Shown here piece after piece: positions 59,833 to 64,000 of a stretch of DNA of 64,000 nucleotides. The notes below the pieces were generated by a model, which saw only the letters and a program-made list of their open reading frames with translations, had not been told where the DNA came from and made no database searches. Origin of the DNA: Mesorhizobium metallidurans STM 2683 (GTDB lineage: Bacteria; Pseudomonadota; Alphaproteobacteria; Rhizobiales; Rhizobiaceae); assembly GCF_000350085.1 (NCBI RefSeq), contig NZ_CAUM01000150.1:90064-154063 (forward strand). Direction: 5' to 3'. Made by a program: the position numbers and the translations under genes. Every line of letters starts with the position of its first letter. Position 1 is the first letter of the stretch.

Positions 59833-60328
59833 TTGATTTCCTCCCATTTGAAAGTGATCTCCACATCGGGCGATCCGGGCGAAGCCCTGACCGTACCTCC
59901 TGTCATCGCCGATCCGGACGCCCAAGAGCATTCCCTTTTTCGGTCGATGGCAAGCCTCCATCCGCCAAAGGATGTTGGCGCAACGCATGGCGCCATCAGC
60001 AATCCCATCAGATTGCATCAGTTTGGCTGATATTTTCCAAGCGCAGAGACGCCTCAGCGCTTCAGGCGCTGATGCAAGGCCAGGGTAATTGAAAAGCCGG
60101 CTTGCCGCCGGTGCCTGCTCAGAGACTGTTTCGAAATTCGCTCAGGCGAGTCATATGGTGGTGGTTTCGAGAACCGGAGCGCAGCGGACATTTGGGTCCG
60201 TGAGCACCGGCCTACGCCGGCCGTAGCCTTAGCTACCACAACTGCTCATGAGTGCTTCGGCCGGCGAAGGCCGGAAGCGCAGAAAACGCCATCAGATGGC
60301 CGCCAGAGTAGAATTTCCAAACGGTCTC
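59833..60328. other. Intergenic region with the sugar-operon promoter and repeat copy A
   Basis: About 500 bases. The right half holds the dispersed repeat copy and its nested hairpin (60162-60291). The left part next to 59832 should carry the promoter of the binding-protein gene. No gene was seen. Confidence 0.6.
60162..60291. repeat. Dispersed repeat copy A with nested 64-base hairpin insertion
   Basis: ggtttcgagaaccggagcgc and the following bases to gagcaccgg (60210) match the repeat copy at 63893-63950, then the match resumes with aagcgcag at 60275. Between these points, 60211-60274 is an extra 64 bases. With the preceding ccgg the extra block has 16-base terminal arms, ccggcctacgccggcc (60207-60222) and ggccggcgaaggccgg (60259-60274), that pair with one mismatch, and ccgg is present on both sides like a short target duplication. 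Confidence 0.75.
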
Positions 60329-62950
60329 TCAGAACCGATAGGTCAGGCCGCCCTTAACCGCATTGGTGCTGGTCTCGCTGGCCAGCTGGCCTTCATAGTC
60401 GACGTTCAGCGAGAGGTTCTGGCTGACGTTGAAGTCGAAGCCGGCACTGAGAGCGAAGCTGTCCCTGGCGATCGGCGCGCCGGCAACGCTGAAGCTGCCG
60501 CCGGTCTCGACAAACGACATGGCGAGTTCCGGCGTCACGTCGCCATAGGCATGGCGCCAGGCAAGCGTGGCGTGCGGGGTCAGGGTGCCGGCGCCGACGG
60601 CGAAGCTTTTCGCCAGCCTCAGGCCAAGCGTGGAATAGGGCACGTCGAAAGAGAGGCCGGACGAACTCAGGCCGGGGGCGGGCGCATTGGTCTCGCTGAA
60701 ATTGTCCGTCTCGATCCGGCTCCAGGCCAGCTGCGCGAACGGCTCGAAACCCATGCCGCCGGCTTCCGCCGCATAGGCTGCCTCGACGAAGAGATTGGTG
60801 GTCGAGCCGTCATAGGAAGCTGTCGGCTGTTCGGCGAGGCCGAGCATGCCGGCGGTGCGCGTGGTATCGATGTCGCTCCAGCCATGGCTGGCGCCGCCGC
60901 GCAAGCGGAAATCGTCGAAGCTCGCGCCCGCATAGGCGGCGATCAGAACCGTCGCGGCGTCGGCGCTCGACAGCCGCGCGTCGACATCGCTGCCGGCCGA
61001 GGCGTAGCCGGCGGCAATGCCGAACGTTGCATAGCCCATGGTCACATCCGCGCCGGCGAGGAAGCCGCCAAGAGAGCTGTCGAGCTTGGCCGCGTCGCCA
61101 CTCCCGTCGGCGCTGTTCCACTGGCCAAACCCTTGAGCCCAGGCGGAGTAGATTGGACCCGTCGGCCCGGCTGCCGGCGCGTTAATCGGAAACGGGGTGG
61201 CCGGTGAGGTCGGACCATAGGCCAGAACCGGACCGTTGAAGGCGAGCGCCGCCGTGGCGGGCGACGTACCGGCCGAGGCTTGGCGCAGGCGGCCGACCAG
61301 CGTGTCGGCGACCAGCGTGCTTTGATTGAACAGCGTGTTGCCGAGCGAGGCATGTGCCTCGCCCGAGAGCAAGTCGTAGCCTGCCGCGATGGCGGCTTCT
61401 TCGCCGGCGGTCGCGGCGGCGAGCGTGGAGTAGAGCGTGCCGCCGCCCGCTGCGCTCAGAGCATCGGCGACCGCCGCCTGGTTGGCGGTCTGGGCGAAAC
61501 CGGCGAAGGAGACGCCGTTCGATGCCAGCTCCAGCGTTATCGAAGCGCCATCGCGCCCCAGTGTCGCGTCCGTGAACAGGAAGTCGGGAGCGACGAGCGT
61601 GTCGAATTGCCCGTCTGGCGTCGCCGTCTGCGCCGCCGAGACGATGGTGTAGGTGCCGAAGGAGAGCGACCCGAGGGCGGACAGTTCGACCGTGCCGCCA
61701 TTGATCGCCGAGGTGCCGGCAACGATCTGGTCCGAGCTGCTGCCGCTGACCTCGACACGGTAGGTCGAGCCGGCCTCGAATGTCGCCGTGCCGTCGACCG
61801 TGATGGTGCCGACCGAGTTGCCAGGCGAAACGGTGCCGCCTGTTCCCACCGTGAGGCCGCCGAGGGTCGCATTGCCGCCCAGCATCGCTCCATTGCCGAC
61901 ACTGACGTCCGCCGAGGCGAGCGAGCCGTTGAGGACGAGGCCGCCGTTCAGCGTCACCGCGCCGGCAAAGCTGCTGGTGCCGGTGGCGGTGAAGCTGGAG
62001 CCGGCTCCGACGAGCAGCGTCTCGAAGTCGCGATATTGCGCGTCGTTACCCAACAGGCCGAGGTCGAAACCCCCGGTGCCGCCCAACTCGAACGTGTCGC
62101 TGCCCGTGCTGCCGGTGACATAGCCGATCATCTGGCTGCCCGAGCGATAGACGAAGCGGTCGTCGCCGTCGCCCATGTCGACGGCCTTGGCCTCGGCATC
62201 GCCGGTCTGAATCGTGCCGGCATTGTCGATGATGTCGTCATTGGCGCCGATGAACGTGACCGCAACGCCGTCCGAGCGGATCACGCCTTCATTGGTAAGC
62301 GTGGTGGAGAAGGGCGCCGGACCCTGCGCGCTGTCGTCGATGAGGATGGCACGCCCGACATTGTCGAGGCCCTCGTTGAAGTAGTTGTCATAGGCCTCGA
62401 TGACGCCGCCGGCATGGTTGTGGATCACGCCGCCGCCGGCGGCGATGCCGTCGGCGGTGTTCAAAGCGCCGTCCTTGGTTCCGGTGGCGCCGGTGCCCTG
62501 AATCAGGCCGTAATTGTCGAGCGCGATCCGGCCGTCGACATCCACGCCATCGCCATCGCCGTCCGGCACCGCAGGGTCGCCATCGTCGCCGAGGAGGCCG
62601 GTCGCCGCGCCACGAATGGTGCCGCGGTTGGTCACCGTGACGACGGTGTCGCCGGAGCTGTCGACGTTGATGCCCGATCCGTTGCGGCCGACGATCAGGC
62701 CGCCGGCCTCATTGGTCACATCGATCGCGCCGTCGCCGGTAATGCCGTGCTCGGCGCCGAGAATCTGGCCGCCGGTCTTGTTCACCACCGTGCCGCCGGC
62801 ATCCTGGAAATCGACGCCGTCGCCATCGCTGGTCAGGTCGGTTGACTGGATGAGTCCGTAATTGGTCACGGTCGCGCCGGCGCCCGGGCGCATGGCGTCG
62901 GCGCTCTGCGATTGGATGATGCCGCTGGCATAGTTGGTGACGGTGATCAC
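60329..62950 (-). pseudogene. Autotransporter, C-terminal part (passenger and beta-barrel), frameshifted from 62952-63746
   Basis: 873 codons from a GTG at 62950. The first 300 residues are repetitive passenger (VTNYGLIQSTDLTSDG, VTNRGTIRGAATGLLG, ALDNYGLIQGTGATG), then a PATR-like and spacer region (LTVGTGGTVSPGNSVGTITV near 390), and the C-terminal 280 residues form the outer membrane beta-barrel, ending NAVKGGLTYRF with the required terminal Phe. It lacks its own signal peptide, and the missing N-terminus is the adjoining 62952-63746 frame. Removing one base near 62954 joins the two into one protein of about 1138 residues. Confidence 0.85.
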
Positions 62951-62951
62951 A

Positions 62952-63746
62952 TTAAGTGAGGTCGGCGAAGTCGAGCGCCTGGCCTTGGCCGCCGTCGATC
63001 AGGCCATAATTTCCGATGCTGACCACCGCGCTCGTGTCATCGCTGTCGGCGCTGATCTTGAAGGCGTCATCGGTGCCCAGAATCCTGCCGCCGAGTTGGT
63101 TGACCAGATCAAACGACGTCAGCGTCTCGATATTGCCGTCATCGTCGAAGCTGAGGGCGCGGTTCCCGTCCTGCGCCTCTATGGTGCCGGAGTTGATCAG
63201 CGTGATGCTGCCGGCGCCGAAGCGGATCGCGTCGTTTTGCAGCGCGGTGATATCGCCGGTACTCTCGATCAGCACCGTGGCCGTCGCCGACGTGGCGCCA
63301 TTGAGATCGAAGACCTGGCCGGTGCTCGAAGTCATCGAACCGGTGTTCACAACATGCAGATTGCCGTTGTTGAACGCATTGTTGATGCGCAAGGTGTCAT
63401 TCGCGGATTCGATGCTGCCATTGTTCTGCAGCGTGAATGGCCCGCTTACCGCGCCGCTGGTGTCGATGGCCCGGCTGCCGCTGATGATCTGACCGTCATT
63501 GACGATGCTGACGCCGGCGGGGCCGGTGGCCGCGCCGTTCCAGATGATGGCGCTGCCTGGCACATCAAGGGTGCCGCCGGCTTCGATCTGCCCGGTATCG
63601 GTGCCCGAGACGGTTTGCTGGCCGGTCTGCGTCGTGCCTGTCGCCACCGTGAATGAATCGGCGCTGGCGGTGAAAGGAACGGACAGGACAGACCCGGCGG
63701 CGAGCAGCGCAAGATAGCTCGCCGACGACGAGAAGAAGCGGTTCAT
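62952..63746 (-). pseudogene. Autotransporter, N-terminal part with signal peptide
   Basis: 264 residues. Signal peptide MNRFFSSSASYLALLAAGSV then LSVPFTASA, followed by passenger repeats in the same style as the downstream frame (VSIVNDGQIISGSRAIDTSG, FTLQNNGSIESANDTLRINN, ITLINSGTIEAQDGNRALSF). It ends abruptly DFADLT at a TAA. If one A of the plus-strand pair at 62954-62955 is dropped, translation continues into the next frame as DFADLTNVITVTNYASG, a natural family sequence. Without the barrel this piece alone would not reach the surface. Confidence 0.85.
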
Positions 63747-64000
63747 GATGGAGGCCCCCAAGCCAGTTCTAAAGCCAGTTTGTCTTCATGCCCCGCTAAC
63801 CAATGCGGATGACAAACAGGTGACAGTTGGGGTGATGATTGGATGGTCCTGCCCTGGGGTGTGTTGAGATTCAGGTCAGGCCGAGCCGAAAATGGCGGTT
63901 TTCGAGAACCGGAGCGGAGCGGACATTTCGTCCGAGCACCGGAAGCGCAGGAAGCCGCCGTTTGCAGGCCGGCATCACCTGAATATCAATACATCCTAGT
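63747..64000. other. Region upstream of the autotransporter, with repeat copy B
   Basis: 254 bases to the window end. Next to the gene a GC-rich leader and an AT-poor region are seen. Repeat copy B occupies 63893-63970: aaaatggcggttttcgagaa then ccggagcggagcggacattt and gaagcgcaggaagccgcc, matching copy A apart from the nested hairpin. No gene seen. Confidence 0.6.

Noticed and set aside
60211..60274. Intrinsic terminator of the autotransporter gene
   Set aside because: There is a strong stem but the loop is about 36 bases and no U run follows on either strand.

Overview
The window looks like chromosomal DNA of a rhizobial alphaproteobacterium, most likely Mesorhizobium or a close Phyllobacteriaceae relative. 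The reasons are the high GC, the dense leader-sequence operons, many ABC solute uptake systems, and short palindromic intergenic repeats of a type I associate with that genus. The genus is inferred from style and remembered protein families, not from a search. No rRNA, tRNA, CRISPR array, transposase or phage gene was seen.

Region 1 (1-22040) is a methylated-amine island. A minus-strand operon holds the N-methylglutamate pathway: mgsABC (N-methylglutamate synthase), gmaS (gamma-glutamylmethylamide synthetase) and mgdABC, with mgdC running off the left edge. Two unknown genes and an APC-type permease with three very small membrane proteins follow. Divergent from them lies dmmDABC (dimethylamine monooxygenase). 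Next come an XRE-cupin regulator, tmm (trimethylamine monooxygenase) and an OpuA-like ABC importer matching the TMAO transporter (tmoX, tmoW, tmoV). Together they would oxidise trimethylamine to TMAO, or import TMAO, then take dimethylamine and methylamine to glutamate and ammonium. The TMAO demethylase gene (tdm) that should link the two halves is not in the window.

Region 2 (22514-32084) is a sugar or polyol catabolic cluster: two short-chain dehydrogenases, a ribose-type ABC importer, a SorC-type regulator, an FGGY kinase and a homoserine-dehydrogenase-like oxidoreductase. The substrate cannot be read from sequence.

Region 3 (32346-47285) is an oligopeptide-type ABC system with two paralogous Tat-exported binding proteins, a double DUF427 protein, a LysR regulator, a BisC-type molybdoenzyme, two enolase-superfamily enzymes and a GntR regulator. 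The gene set suggests uptake and reduction of an N-oxide or S-oxide, followed by enolase-type chemistry. I know of no described pathway with this composition.

Region 4 (47394-55745) carries a non-haem iron oxygenase of the BesD/HalD-like family that keeps a hydroxylase-type HxD motif, its divergent LysR regulator, an RND efflux pump with a small leader ORF and a divergent TetR regulator, and a metallo-beta-lactamase-fold hydrolase.

Region 5 (55926-64000) holds a second sugar ABC importer with a LacI regulator, then an autotransporter gene split by an apparent one-base frameshift. The autotransporter is flanked on both sides by copies of a dispersed repeat, one of which carries a nested hairpin insertion.
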